A DNA stretch of 64,000 nucleotides. Origin: Hydrogenovibrio kuenenii DSM 12350 (GTDB lineage Bacteria; Pseudomonadota; Gammaproteobacteria; Thiomicrospirales; Thiomicrospiraceae). Shown piece by piece: positions 53,761 to 62,779 of this stretch; within the stretch, counting starts at the first letter, position 1, and the number at the start of each line of letters is the position of its first letter. The notes below the pieces were generated by a model. That model was not told where the DNA came from. It did no database searches and worked only from the letters and a program-made list of their open reading frames with translations. The position numbers were made by a program, and so were the translations under genes. Location: positions 868,001 to 932,000 of the forward strand of contig NZ_JAGP01000001.1 of NCBI RefSeq assembly GCF_000526715.1, read 5' to 3'.

Positions 53761-54052
53761 ATTTTCCTCCATTGGAATTCACGCTCTAATTTCAGGAACG
53801 ACCGTATTTCTTAGAGTGATTGATTGGATTAATCAAGTTTTTTTATTATCGCATTAGTAAAGCGGATAAGTAAACGCTCATACAAGGCCAAGTTTGAATT
53901 ATTTAGTAAAAACAAATGCTTGGTTGTTTGTGTAAGCAGTTTAAGTGATGCTAAAGTAATGCAAATTGTCCATAATTGTTTAGATATGTTGTTAATTGCC
54001 AACTTTGTCAAAAAAGAAAGAACAATTGAAATTATGTTGAGAAATCACTCTA

Positions 54053-54340
54053 TTATTTTCGCGCAGTAACCCAAATTAGGTGATAACCAAATTGTGTTTT
54101 AACTGGCCCTTGAGCTTCATTCAGTGGTGCTGAAAAAACGACTTCATCGAATTCGGATACCATTACGCCTTTTCCAAAAATACCCAGATCGCCGCCAATC
54201 TTGCTAGATGGACACTGAGAGTGTTCTTTCGCCAATGCTTCAAAGTCTCCAAATGAATGAATCTGTTCCTTGAGTGCTAAACATTCTTCTTGTGTTGCAA
54301 CCAAAATATGACGTGCTTTGGCTTTAGTGTGTTGGCCCAT
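54053..54340 (-). CDS. ppiC: Parvulin-type peptidyl-prolyl isomerase
   Basis: A single-domain 95-aa parvulin: KARHILVATQEECLALK, FEALAKEHSQCPSSKIGGDLGIFGKG and PVKTQFGYHLIWV. No signal peptide; size and sequence equal PpiC of E. coli. Monocistronic, divergent from hrpA. The 290-bp gap to the sulfur dioxygenase gene holds no convincing gene. Confidence 0.94.
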   Translation of the reverse strand: MGQHTKAKARHILVATQEECLALKEQIHSFGDFEALAKEHSQCPSSKIGGDLGIFGKGVMVSEFDEVVFSAPLNEAQGPVKTQFGYHLIWVTARK

Positions 54341-54474
54341 ATTGTTTCCTTTTTTTGATCTGATAGCATTCTACACAAAAGAAAGCAGAGTTCTAATTCT
54401 ACTGGGTGATAAAACCTAGCGCGAAGTTGGCGCTTAAGCGCCATCTAACGTAAAATGCGCGTTTAGATTAATAA

Positions 54475-57400
54475 ATGCTTTCTACTCAATTTTTTATGCC
54501 CGATAACGCCTTACCATTATTTGATATTCACGCACTTGCCTCGAAAAATTGGGATGAGGTATTAGGCAATGTATTGTCTAAAGATCGTTATGTTTTGCAA
54601 CGTCAAGTGTCTGATTTTAAGTTGCTCCGTTTGTCTGAGCAGGAAAGAGAGGCTTTGGCTCAAACCCCAGCCTGGCAGAAATTTATTCAAAAGTTGGAGC
54701 GTTCATTCTCTCAAGTTGAGGCTAACCGTCAAACAGTCCCTAAAATTGAGTTTGATGATAAATTACCTGTTTCTAAACGTAGAGACGAACTGAAAGCTCT
54801 GATTGAGCAGCATCAGGTGGTTGTTATTGCAGGGGAAACAGGCTCTGGTAAGACCACGCAGATTCCAAAAATATGTCTTGAAGCGGGTAGAGGTGTTTTA
54901 GGTCGTATTGGTTGTACTCAGCCGAGACGATTAGCGGCAAGAAGTGTTGCCGAGCGTATTGCGGAAGAATTGGGGTCATCTATTGGTCAACTTGTTGGTT
55001 ATCAAGTGCGTTTTCATGACCAAGTTCACCAGCAAAGTTTAATTAAGGTGATGACAGACGGGATTCTGCTGGCAGAAATTCAAAAAGATTCATTTTTAAA
55101 TCAATATGACACCATCATTATCGATGAAGCGCATGAGCGTTCTATCAATATTGACTTTTTGCTTGGCATTCTAAAAAAACTTTTGCCGAAACGGCCTGAT
55201 CTAAAACTCATTATTACGTCTGCAACCATTGATACTCAAAGGTTCGCTGATTATTTCTCTGGAGCACCTATTGTAGAAGTCAGTGGTCGAACGTATCCAG
55301 TAGAAATTCGTTATCGACCATTAGTGAAGTTAGAAGACGACGATGGCAATGAGTTTGAGAAAGATATTCCTCTGGCGATTGCTCATGCGTTAGATGAGTT
55401 AGCGCAAGAAGATCCGTTTGGCGATGTGTTGGTGTTTCAAGTCGGTGAGCGTGACATCAAGGAAACTGCCGAAGTACTGCGCAAACAAAATCTGAAAAAC
55501 ACAGAAATCGTTCCACTTTATGCCCGCTTGTCATTGGCAGAGCAAAATAAGGTATTTCAAACCTCACAAAAACGCCGAGTGATCCTTTCCACTAATGTGG
55601 CGGAAACGTCTTTAACCGTGCCGGGGATTAAGTTTGTGATCGACCCTGGGCAGGTGCGTATCAGTCGTTATAGTGTTCGTTCCAAGGTGCAGCGTTTGCC
55701 TATAGAAAAGATTTCACAGGCCTCTGCTAACCAAAGAGCAGGGCGTTGTGGTCGTGTGTCATCCGGTATTTGTGTGCGCTTGTATGAAGAAGCCGACTTT
55801 CAATCCAGACCAGAATTTACCGCACCGGAAATCCATCGCACCTCCCTAGCATCGGTTATTTTGCAGATGTCGATGTTACGTCTAGGCTCGGTGAAACACT
55901 TCCCTTTTATTGAACCGCCAGAAGATAAAGCGGTAAATGATGGGTTCCGCCAGTTACAAGAAATCGGTGCATTGGATGAGCAGCGTAAATTGACTGATTC
56001 CGGGCGCAAGCTGGCAAGTCTACCGCTTGATCCTCGCATGGCAAAAATGGTGTTGGAAGGGCAGAAAAACAATGTGTTGGCAGAAGTGTTGATTATCGCT
56101 TCCGCACTGAGTATTCAAGACCCGCGTGATATGAATGAATCTACACGTCAAGCGGCAAATCAAGCACATAAACGCTTTGAAGATGAACGATCGGACTTTT
56201 TGTTTTTCCTTAATCTCTGGCGTTTTTATGAAGAACAGCGCCGTCATTTAAGCCAAAACAAGCTGCGTAAGCTTTGTAAAACCAATTATCTGTCTTATCT
56301 GCGCATGAAAGAGTGGCACGACCTCTTTTTCCAATTAGAAGTCAGTTTAAAGCGCATCGGTATGTCAGTTGGTGAGCTGCATCTTTATGAAGAAATTTCC
56401 CAGCATGGCAAGGTGATTGGAGAGCGTTTGTCTGATTTGCATTCTATTGCTGTGCATCGTTCACTTATGACAGGGTTACTCGGTAACGTCGCTATGCGTG
56501 ATGAAGAAAATACTTATCTGGGCGCACGCAGTACCAAGTTGTTTATTCACCCGAGTTCCGTGTTGTTTAAACGTAAACCCAAATGGATGTTATCCGGTGA
56601 ATTGGTAGAAACCACCAAGCTTTATGCGCGTAATAATGCGGCAATCGATGTGCGTTGGGTTGAAAGCTTGGCTTCACATTTGATTAAGCATAGCTATGCG
56701 GATCCGCACTGGCAGAAGAAATCCGGTCAAGTAGGAGCTTATGAGTCCGTTACCCTCTATGGTTTGCCGATAGTGAACCGTCGTCCTTGTAATTATGGAC
56801 CGCTTAATCCAAAAGAGTCGCATAAAATCTTTCTTCGCCATGCCTTGGTAGAGGGCGATATGCGAAGCCGAGTTGAATTTTTTGTTCACAACCAAAAGTT
56901 GATTGAAGATATTCAGCAAATTGAATCCAAGCTGCGTCGGCCAGACTTTTTGGTAGATGATGAGGTGTTGTACGACTTTTATGCTGATAAGATTCCTGAG
57001 CATATATACAGCCAACCAGCATTTGAAAAGTGGGCACAAAAGACCAAAGAAAAACAACCGGAATTGATTGAATCTCTATATTTAACAAGAGAATTTTTAC
57101 TCAAGCAATCTATCGATGAAAGTTTGGAAGTAGCGTTTCCGGATCAAATTGCGTTGCAAAACCGACTTCAGCTAGAAGTGGATTACCGTTTTGAACCCGG
57201 CAAAAAACAAGATGGAATGGTGGTGCATATTCCTTTATCTAATCTGAACTTGGTTCAAACCGACGACTTTGAATGGCTAACGCCAGGTTTGCTTAAAGAA
57301 AAGATAGCATGTTATATAAAAGCCTTACCGAAAGGTCTTCGTAAGCAATTTATTCCTGCGCCCAATTACGCTGATTTAGCACTAGAAGATATGTCGAAAG

Positions 57401-58527
57401 ATAAGCGGTATAAGGGCAGTTCTGCTCCAGAACCGTTTATCAATCAGTTGGTTTGGTCATTGAATCGTCGTGCTTCAGATAAAGTTTCCGTTAACGATTT
57501 TCAGGATGTTACTTTACCAGAGCACCTTATTCCTTATTACTTGCTGGAAGATGAAAAAGGCAAGCTATTGGCTGAAGGCACGGATTTAGACAAGATAAAA
57601 TCTGAGTACCTGCATTTAGTCGATAAGTTGATAGAGAAGCATCAAGAGAAAGTTGGGCAGGCATCTCAAAACGAAAACAAGAAAGTTGATAGTTGGGATT
57701 TTGGAGACTTGGCAGAAACTGAATGGCTTCGTACTGGTAAGTCTGGTGCGAAAATGGTGGTTTATCCTGCATTGCAAGAAACAAAAGAAGGCTTTGAAAT
57801 TGCGCTAATCGGTGATGAAGCTACAGCACAACAAGTGCATGGTGAAGCCGTACTGGCACTGGTTAAATATCAATTGATGGATAAACAAAAATATCTTTTC
57901 AAGAAACTACCGTTACAAAAAGCTTGCTTGTGCTACGCACCTTACGGTACTTGCCAGGATTTAACGCAACAGATTATCGATCGCGCTCTGAATCAATTAG
58001 TACCGAAACCTGAAACGATTCGTAAACAGGTAGATTTTGAGCAAACATTAGAGTTGGTACGCAGCCAGTGGATTGAAAAGGCGCAAAAGATTGCCAAACA
58101 AGTCAGTGAGATTTTGATTGGACATCAAAAGATTGCCAAGCAAGTAAAAGGAAGAGTGAATCCTCGTTGGCTTGCTTCTATTGCCGATATTCAACATCAG
58201 TTGGATGGGTTGATTTCTAAAGATTTTGTGCGTGATACACCAGAAACTTGGTTGCTTCAATTACCGAGATATTTGCAAGGGTTGGAAAAACGTTTAGAAA
58301 AATTGGATTTAGATCCGGCAAAGGATCAAGTGGCGATCCGTCAGCTCCAGCCTTTGTTGGCAGACTATAACAAATTGGCAAGAGAGCCTGCTTATGCTAA
58401 TGACCCCAGCCTGGCAGATTTTCGCTGGATGTTGGAAGAGCTCCGCATTTCACTGTTTGCTCAGCCGATGAAAACGCTTAAACCGGTTTCTATTCAACGT
58501 CTAGAAAAACAATTGAAAGCACTTTAG
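54475..58527 (+). CDS. hrpA: ATP-dependent RNA helicase HrpA (DEAH box)
   Basis: A 1350-aa helicase, slightly longer than E. coli HrpA (1300). Motif I GETGSGKTT (120-128), Ia TQPRRLAA, II D-E-A-H (217-220), III SATI, VI QRAGRCGR; then the HA2 and OB-type regions and a long HrpA-specific C-terminal part (from about residue 600). HrpA helps mRNA handling and rescues stalled ribosomes. It carries two antisense copies of the dispersed motif, coding P-A-W-Q-K-F at 65-70 and D-P-S-L-A-D-F near 1310-1316. A strong terminator follows. Confidence 0.95.
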   Translation: MLSTQFFMPDNALPLFDIHALASKNWDEVLGNVLSKDRYVLQRQVSDFKLLRLSEQEREALAQTPAWQKFIQKLERSFSQVEANRQTVPKIEFDDKLPVSKRRDELKALIEQHQVVVIAGETGSGKTTQIPKICLEAGRGVLGRIGCTQPRRLAARSVAERIAEELGSSIGQLVGYQVRFHDQVHQQSLIKVMTDGILLAEIQKDSFLNQYDTIIIDEAHERSINIDFLLGILKKLLPKRPDLKLIITSATIDTQRFADYFSGAPIVEVSGRTYPVEIRYRPLVKLEDDDGNEFEKDIPLAIAHALDELAQEDPFGDVLVFQVGERDIKETAEVLRKQNLKNTEIVPLYARLSLAEQNKVFQTSQKRRVILSTNVAETSLTVPGIKFVIDPGQVRISRYSVRSKVQRLPIEKISQASANQRAGRCGRVSSGICVRLYEEADFQSRPEFTAPEIHRTSLASVILQMSMLRLGSVKHFPFIEPPEDKAVNDGFRQLQEIGALDEQRKLTDSGRKLASLPLDPRMAKMVLEGQKNNVLAEVLIIASALSIQDPRDMNESTRQAANQAHKRFEDERSDFLFFLNLWRFYEEQRRHLSQNKLRKLCKTNYLSYLRMKEWHDLFFQLEVSLKRIGMSVGELHLYEEISQHGKVIGERLSDLHSIAVHRSLMTGLLGNVAMRDEENTYLGARSTKLFIHPSSVLFKRKPKWMLSGELVETTKLYARNNAAIDVRWVESLASHLIKHSYADPHWQKKSGQVGAYESVTLYGLPIVNRRPCNYGPLNPKESHKIFLRHALVEGDMRSRVEFFVHNQKLIEDIQQIESKLRRPDFLVDDEVLYDFYADKIPEHIYSQPAFEKWAQKTKEKQPELIESLYLTREFLLKQSIDESLEVAFPDQIALQNRLQLEVDYRFEPGKKQDGMVVHIPLSNLNLVQTDDFEWLTPGLLKEKIACYIKALPKGLRKQFIPAPNYADLALEDMSKDKRYKGSSAPEPFINQLVWSLNRRASDKVSVNDFQDVTLPEHLIPYYLLEDEKGKLLAEGTDLDKIKSEYLHLVDKLIEKHQEKVGQASQNENKKVDSWDFGDLAETEWLRTGKSGAKMVVYPALQETKEGFEIALIGDEATAQQVHGEAVLALVKYQLMDKQKYLFKKLPLQKACLCYAPYGTCQDLTQQIIDRALNQLVPKPETIRKQVDFEQTLELVRSQWIEKAQKIAKQVSEILIGHQKIAKQVKGRVNPRWLASIADIQHQLDGLISKDFVRDTPETWLLQLPRYLQGLEKRLEKLDLDPAKDQVAIRQLQPLLADYNKLAREPAYANDPSLADFRWMLEELRISLFAQPMKTLKPVSIQRLEKQLKAL
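54664..54683 (-). repeat. Dispersed motif, copy 11 (inside hrpA, antisense)
   Basis: Minus strand AATTTCTGCCAGGCTGGGGT; a mismatch in the A-rich left end. Sense peptide P-A-W-Q-K-F, a different frame from the PSLxD copies. Confidence 0.8.
58403..58422 (-). repeat. Dispersed motif, copy 12 (inside hrpA, antisense)
   Basis: Minus strand reads the full consensus AAAATCTGCCAGGCTGGGGT. Sense peptide D-P-S-L-A-D-F. Confidence 0.88.
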
Positions 58528-58542
58528 GTTATTGCAGGCATA

Positions 58543-58571
58543 AAAAAAGCGAGCATATGCTCGCTTTTTTA
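58543..58571 (+). terminator. Bidirectional terminator between hrpA and csp
   Basis: AAAAAAGCGAGCA/TGCTCGCTTTTTT is a perfect palindrome with A and T runs on both sides, so it can end both convergent genes. Confidence 0.93.
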
Positions 58572-58592
58572 TTACAGTGAACTTCGTGCGAA

Positions 58593-58799
58593 TTATAGCG
58601 CTACGATGTTCTCAGCTTGAGGACCTTTAGGACCTTGAGCAACTGTAAATTCCACTTTTTGACCTTCAGCTAAGGTTTTGAAACCTGAACCAGAGATTGC
58701 ACTGAAATGTGCGAAAAGATCTGGACCAGACTCTTGCTGAATAAAACCAAAACCTTTAGATTCGTTGAACCACTTAACGGTACCTGTTTGTGTAGACAT
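58593..58799 (-). CDS. Cold-shock protein (CspA family)
   Basis: A 68-aa single cold-shock domain with RNP1 KGFGFIQQ and RNP2 LFAHFS, and the [15 protein letters not shown] start. Binds single-stranded nucleic acid and melts RNA structure. AGGA abuts the first ATG (58805), so initiation at the second ATG (58799) with 6-nt spacing is more likely. The messenger has a long leader of about 165 nt, as usual for cspA-type genes. Confidence 0.95.
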   Translation of the reverse strand: MSTQTGTVKWFNESKGFGFIQQESGPDLFAHFSAISGSGFKTLAEGQKVEFTVAQGPKGPQAENIVAL

Positions 58800-58972
58800 A
58801 GTCATTCCTATTATGAAGATGTTAAATATTTACCCGAAGAAACTTCTTAGGGCTTAAAGGAAAAAATTTTTGATACTTTACGAAACTACTTCTGAACGGA
58901 GGATTATGACTAACACAACGATGACGATAGATTAAACGATGTAAACAAATGGAATTTCTTCCTATGAGGGTG

Positions 58973-59000
58973 AGTATATAGCATAAAAAACATAAGTCAA
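58973..59000 (-). promoter_or_regulatory. Promoter of the cold-shock gene with long 5' leader
   Basis: Minus strand TTGACT (59000-58995), 16-bp spacer, TATACT (58978-58973). Start near 58966 gives a leader of about 165 nt to the ATG. Confidence 0.75.
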
Positions 59001-59068
59001 ACAAAATCAATTATTTATTTGTTATTTTTGTTTGAGAGGTAATGAACTAGAAATAAACCTTTTTAGAA

Positions 59069-59338
59069 TCAATAGGTTTGTATCGGAATGCCCACTGTTT
59101 TAAGTCGTTTGGACGTCCAATAATACATTTGTTTGGCAGCAGAACCACAGCCACTGTTGCAACCGCCAGTCGAACAGCTTCCCCCTTCGCTAGAGACGGA
59201 TTGAATATGGCCTTGCTGAATAAGTGGCGCAAGAATGCCTTCAAGCGCGCTATCATCAAGATCAAACCGATTTTTTAAATCATCGGCACTGACTTGTTGA
59301 TGATCGCGAATGTAACGTTTTATGTCTAATAAAATCAT
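59069..59338 (-). CDS. feoC: FeoC-like winged-helix protein
   Basis: An 89-aa protein with a small winged-helix domain (MILLDIKRYIRDHQQVSADDL, LEGILAPLIQQGHI) and a Gly/Ser/Cys loop with three cysteines (CSTGGCNSGC) that in FeoC proteins can hold an Fe-S cluster. It ends the feoABC operon, 30 bp after feoB, with AAGGAG before its ATG. FeoC stabilises FeoB or senses iron/oxygen in enterobacteria. The C-terminal extension TSKRLKTVGIPIQTY is a little longer than in E. coli. Confidence 0.85.
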   Translation of the reverse strand: MILLDIKRYIRDHQQVSADDLKNRFDLDDSALEGILAPLIQQGHIQSVSSEGGSCSTGGCNSGCGSAAKQMYYWTSKRLKTVGIPIQTY

Positions 59339-59368
59339 AGTTACACTCCTTTTCGTTTTCCGATATTG

Positions 59369-61696
59369 TTAACGCAATACTGGCTTTTTGTGAGCAGGTA
59401 TTTTTTGTTTTCCTGCACGCTTTAAAATCCAGTATAAGGTAATGAACGCTAAAACGATAGTTGCCAGCCAAACACCTGAATATAGTGGATGTTGGCTAAA
59501 TGTCATGGTCTGGTAAAAGGCAACAGCCACGCTATATCCTAAGAATAAACTCCAACTGCCACTCATCAAGGCCCATTTCCATCCCAGTTCCTTTTTAATG
59601 GCGCCAACAGTTGCCACACAAGGAAAATAGAGCAGAATTAATAGCAAATAAGCATAGGCTGCAACGGCTCCGCCAAAATGGTGTTGCATTTTTTGTAGCG
59701 TGGAGACATTTACGTCTAATTCTTGGGCCGCTTCTTCGCTGTTTTCTACATGTTTCAAAGCTTCAAGCCCTAGTGGGTCGTCAAGGTTGGTGAAAATGCC
59801 TGTGATATTGGCAGGAATGGTTTTAATTGCACTTTCTAGTGCGCCGATAAAATCATAACTTTCTTCTTTTGATGAAACGGGCGTTTGTTTGCTTTGATAA
59901 AGTGCATCCAACGAACCAACAACCACTTCTTTTGCCAGTATCCCTGTAATTAAACCAACCGTTGCTGGCCAGTTGTCTTGGCTAACACCAAGCGGCTCAA
60001 AAATAGGCGTGGTTACTTTAGCTACTTCGCTGAGAACAGAGTTGTTTTGATTTTCATGACCAAAAGTGCCGTCGGTGCCAAGGCTGTTGAAAAAGTTAAT
60101 TAGTAACACGACGATCACAATGATTTTTCCGGCATCCGTAATGAAGCCTTTAAGTTTATTACGAGAGTTTAGCAGTACGTTAATAAAAGCTGGTCTGTGG
60201 TAAATGGGCAATTCCATCAACAAACTAGGTGCTTCACCGGGCAATAGCGTTTTCTTTAATACTAGCGCTGTTAACACGGCTGCAGCAATCCCTGTTAAAT
60301 ACAGCGAGAAAACAAGCAAGGTTGCGTGGTCTGAGAAGAAAGCCGTTGCAAATAATACGTAAACGGTTAAACGCGCACTACATGACATAAAAGGGGTCAT
60401 CATGATGGTCATGATTCGATCTCGCTCGTCCGGGAGCACGCGGCTTGCCATAACACCAGGAATATTACATCCAAAGCCAACAACCAGAGGGATAAAGGCT
60501 TGACCGGATAGGCCAATACGTCTCATGGAACGGTCCATAATTAAGGCAGCGCGCTGCATATAGCCTGTTTCTTCCAGTAGGGATAGTAATAAGAATAAAG
60601 AACCGATAACCGGAATGAAAGTGGCTACGACCTGAATCCCGCCGCCAATACCTGTTGCCAATAGAGTAATTAACCAATCTGGTGCGGAGATGCTTTGTAA
60701 TAAATGCGTTGGACCATCAACGAATAGGGCTTGTGCACCTTGATCGAAAAAGTCTAAAAAAGCATTACCAATCGTAATGGAGAAGGCGAATACCAAATAC
60801 ATAATCGTTAGAAAGATAGGCATGCCCCAGAAAGGATGGAGCGCCCAACGATCTAAAATATCCGTGGTGTTCCGTGTGAACTGATCGGTGTGTGTAAGGC
60901 TTGCATGAGTGGCGTCATGAGCAAATTGGAAGTAGAGATCCGTCGCGACAATGGCTAGATCTTCTTCGTAATGTTCTTCCAGTTTTTTCTTAGAGGCGAT
61001 GGCATAGCTACGCAGTTCTAAAGGCGCTTGTTCTGGTTTTATGAGTGTTTGCAGTGTTTTCCAGCAAGACTCGTTGCTCTGAGGTTGAAGATCCCGTATT
61101 TCATGAACACACTCATGCAACATGTCTGGTAAATCAAAGTGCAAATTGGAGCGTTTATTTAGTAAATCAGGAATTTTTTCTTTTAATTCGTCAATACCTT
61201 GATTAAAGTAGGCAGAAACCGGAATAACAGGGCAGCCTAGTTTTTTAGACAGCTTGTCAATGTCGATAGATAAATGACGTTCAGGTAATAAATCCATACG
61301 ATTCAGTACAACAACAACCGGCAACCCCATGTGTAGCAATTGGGCAGTAAGAAAGAGTTGGCGTTCAATACTGGTGGCATCAACAATATTTAAAATCAGT
61401 TCGGCAGGTTGGCATTGTAGAAAGTCACGGGCAACTTTTTCATCCAAGCCTGAACGTGAAGAGTTTTCTAGACTGTAAACACCTGGCAAATCTATCAATT
61501 TGTACTTATCTGTGCCGAGAGTGAACTGTCCGGTTTTTTGTTCAACAGTCACACCAGGCCAGTTACCTGTGGTTTGTTGCGAACCAGTTAGGCGATTAAA
61601 TAGAGTTGTTTTGCCGCAATTCGGGTTTCCGATAAGTGCAACTTGATGGCGAAAACCTTTGTTTGATTGAGCAGTAGGTAGGTCTGTAACAGTCAT
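59369..61696 (-). CDS. feoB: Ferrous iron transporter FeoB
   Basis: A 775-aa inner-membrane Fe(II) transporter with an N-terminal G-protein domain (G1 GNPNCGKTT at 23-31, G3 DLPGVYSL, G4 NRMD), a helical GDI region (about 170-275) and a membrane domain with two Gate motifs (IPVIGSLFLLLSLLEETGYM; GFGCNIPGVMASR with the conserved Cys). Length equals E. coli FeoB (773). It overlaps feoA by 4 bp (ATGA). G4 reads NRMD rather than NKxD, a mild change. Confidence 0.96.
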   Translation of the reverse strand: MTVTDLPTAQSNKGFRHQVALIGNPNCGKTTLFNRLTGSQQTTGNWPGVTVEQKTGQFTLGTDKYKLIDLPGVYSLENSSRSGLDEKVARDFLQCQPAELILNIVDATSIERQLFLTAQLLHMGLPVVVVLNRMDLLPERHLSIDIDKLSKKLGCPVIPVSAYFNQGIDELKEKIPDLLNKRSNLHFDLPDMLHECVHEIRDLQPQSNESCWKTLQTLIKPEQAPLELRSYAIASKKKLEEHYEEDLAIVATDLYFQFAHDATHASLTHTDQFTRNTTDILDRWALHPFWGMPIFLTIMYLVFAFSITIGNAFLDFFDQGAQALFVDGPTHLLQSISAPDWLITLLATGIGGGIQVVATFIPVIGSLFLLLSLLEETGYMQRAALIMDRSMRRIGLSGQAFIPLVVGFGCNIPGVMASRVLPDERDRIMTIMMTPFMSCSARLTVYVLFATAFFSDHATLLVFSLYLTGIAAAVLTALVLKKTLLPGEAPSLLMELPIYHRPAFINVLLNSRNKLKGFITDAGKIIVIVVLLINFFNSLGTDGTFGHENQNNSVLSEVAKVTTPIFEPLGVSQDNWPATVGLITGILAKEVVVGSLDALYQSKQTPVSSKEESYDFIGALESAIKTIPANITGIFTNLDDPLGLEALKHVENSEEAAQELDVNVSTLQKMQHHFGGAVAAYAYLLLILLYFPCVATVGAIKKELGWKWALMSGSWSLFLGYSVAVAFYQTMTFSQHPLYSGVWLATIVLAFITLYWILKRAGKQKIPAHKKPVLR

Positions 61697-61932
61697 GACA
61701 ACGGGTGAACCTTAATAAAATGAGCGATTTTCTTATCTATAGCAAAACGGCTACCGTCTACACACACAATGAAGCTATCACCGCGAACCAATGAAACCTT
61801 AATATGACTATTGGTATGAAAGCCCAAGTTTACTAAGTGTAATTTTGTCTCTAAGTCACCAGTAAGCGCTGAAATGCTACAGGTTTGGTGTTGGTGGCAT
61901 TCATCCAGTCGAATGACAGTGTTGTCCGGCAT
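61693..61932 (-). CDS. feoA: Ferrous iron transport protein FeoA
   Basis: A small SH3-like cytosolic protein (79 aa) that supports FeoB. Family marks: LETKLHLVNLGFHTNSHIKV and the VDGSRFAIDKKIAHFIKV end. ATG 61932 has GGAA at 6 nt; the ATG at 61944 directly touches AAGGA and is less likely. First gene of the feoABC operon, under a Fur-like box. Confidence 0.9.
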   Translation of the reverse strand: MPDNTVIRLDECHQHQTCSISALTGDLETKLHLVNLGFHTNSHIKVSLVRGDSFIVCVDGSRFAIDKKIAHFIKVHPLS

Positions 61933-61979
61933 AATTGTTTCCATTCCTTTTTTAGATAGCCAAGCTATAGAAAGGTAAA

Positions 61980-61998
61980 GTAAATAATAATAATTATC
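61980..61998 (-). promoter_or_regulatory. Fur box of the feo operon
   Basis: Minus strand GATAATTATTATTATTTAC matches the 19-bp Fur consensus GATAATGATAATCATTATC at 14 positions by hand comparison. It lies directly downstream of the -10 box, over the expected start site, a blocking position. Confidence 0.7.
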
Positions 61999-62002
61999 GT
62001 TT

Positions 62003-62030
62003 ATAGTATCATGTGAGCATTATTTGTCAA
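62003..62030 (-). promoter_or_regulatory. Promoter of the feo operon
   Basis: Minus strand TTGACA (62030-62025), 16-bp spacer, TACTAT (62008-62003), next to the Fur box. Confidence 0.75.
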
Positions 62031-62205
62031 TTGTGCTTTCATAATTTCAATAAGAAAATAGGTTAAATTTATTTTGTAATTATTGAAAGCTTGAAAAAAA
62101 ATTCCCTTCGTGACTAAATGTGACTGTAGCTTAATTAAGCGATTCAAGCTTTGGGCTTATTGTTGAAAGTGGTTTTTGTAAAAAATAAATTAAAGGAAAA
62201 GATAG

Positions 62206-62736
62206 ATGCAATTGAGACCTTTTTTGTTAGCGGCAGTTGTGTGTTGTTCACCCTTATTGTTAAGTGCTTGTGGTCAATCTTCTGAATCGGCCTCTTCATC
62301 AAAAGCACCAGAAACAAAGCTATCTAGTCAGGCTGATCAAAACCTGATGCCACCGACTGAAAACCAAACATCTACCGTAGATGTTAAAACCAAGAATTTA
62401 GTAGCGGATCAGCCTAAAAAGCCTGAAGGTGACGAAGCCTCGACAGAAGTTGAAAAGGCAGAACCTGAAAAAACAGCCATTGAAAATGAACCTAAACTGC
62501 CCGCAAAAACTGGGCAAGAACTCTATGCTACTTGCTCTGCATGTCATGGCGATCATGGACAAGGTGGTGTAGGGCCGAAGTTGCAAGGGCAGAGCAAAGA
62601 AACGATTATTAAAAAGTTAATAGATTTTAAAGCAGGTAAACAAGCTGGGCCAATGAGCGCAATGATGATACCGAATGCGCAGCAATTGAGTGATGAAGAT
62701 ATTAAGGTTGTAGCTGCATATATTGCTTCTTTCTAA
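62206..62736 (+). CDS. Lipoprotein cytochrome c (class I, monohaem)
   Basis: A 176-aa protein with lipoprotein signal (lipobox LSAC, C22), a Ser/Glu/Lys/Pro-rich linker of about 80 residues and a small cytochrome c domain with C-S-A-C-H at 110-114 and a Met ligand candidate in PMSAMMIP (about 150-154). The GQELYATCSACHGDHGQGGVGPKL start is of the cytochrome c5/c553 kind. The linker would let the haem domain reach away from the membrane. AAAGGAAAAG precedes the ATG. Divergent from feo; partner oxidase or sulfur enzyme unknown. Confidence 0.9.
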   Translation: MQLRPFLLAAVVCCSPLLLSACGQSSESASSSKAPETKLSSQADQNLMPPTENQTSTVDVKTKNLVADQPKKPEGDEASTEVEKAEPEKTAIENEPKLPAKTGQELYATCSACHGDHGQGGVGPKLQGQSKETIIKKLIDFKAGKQAGPMSAMMIPNAQQLSDEDIKVVAAYIASF

Positions 62737-62779
62737 ATGCGTAAAAAAAGTTAAGTTAATTCCTGTTTAGTCAGAAAAC

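Noticed and set aside
53829-54011. 60-aa minus-strand frame in the gap before ppiC
   Set aside because: TTG start without ribosome site and biased Leu/Asn/Lys content; the start overlaps a TTGACA string more likely to be a promoter element of the dioxygenase gene.
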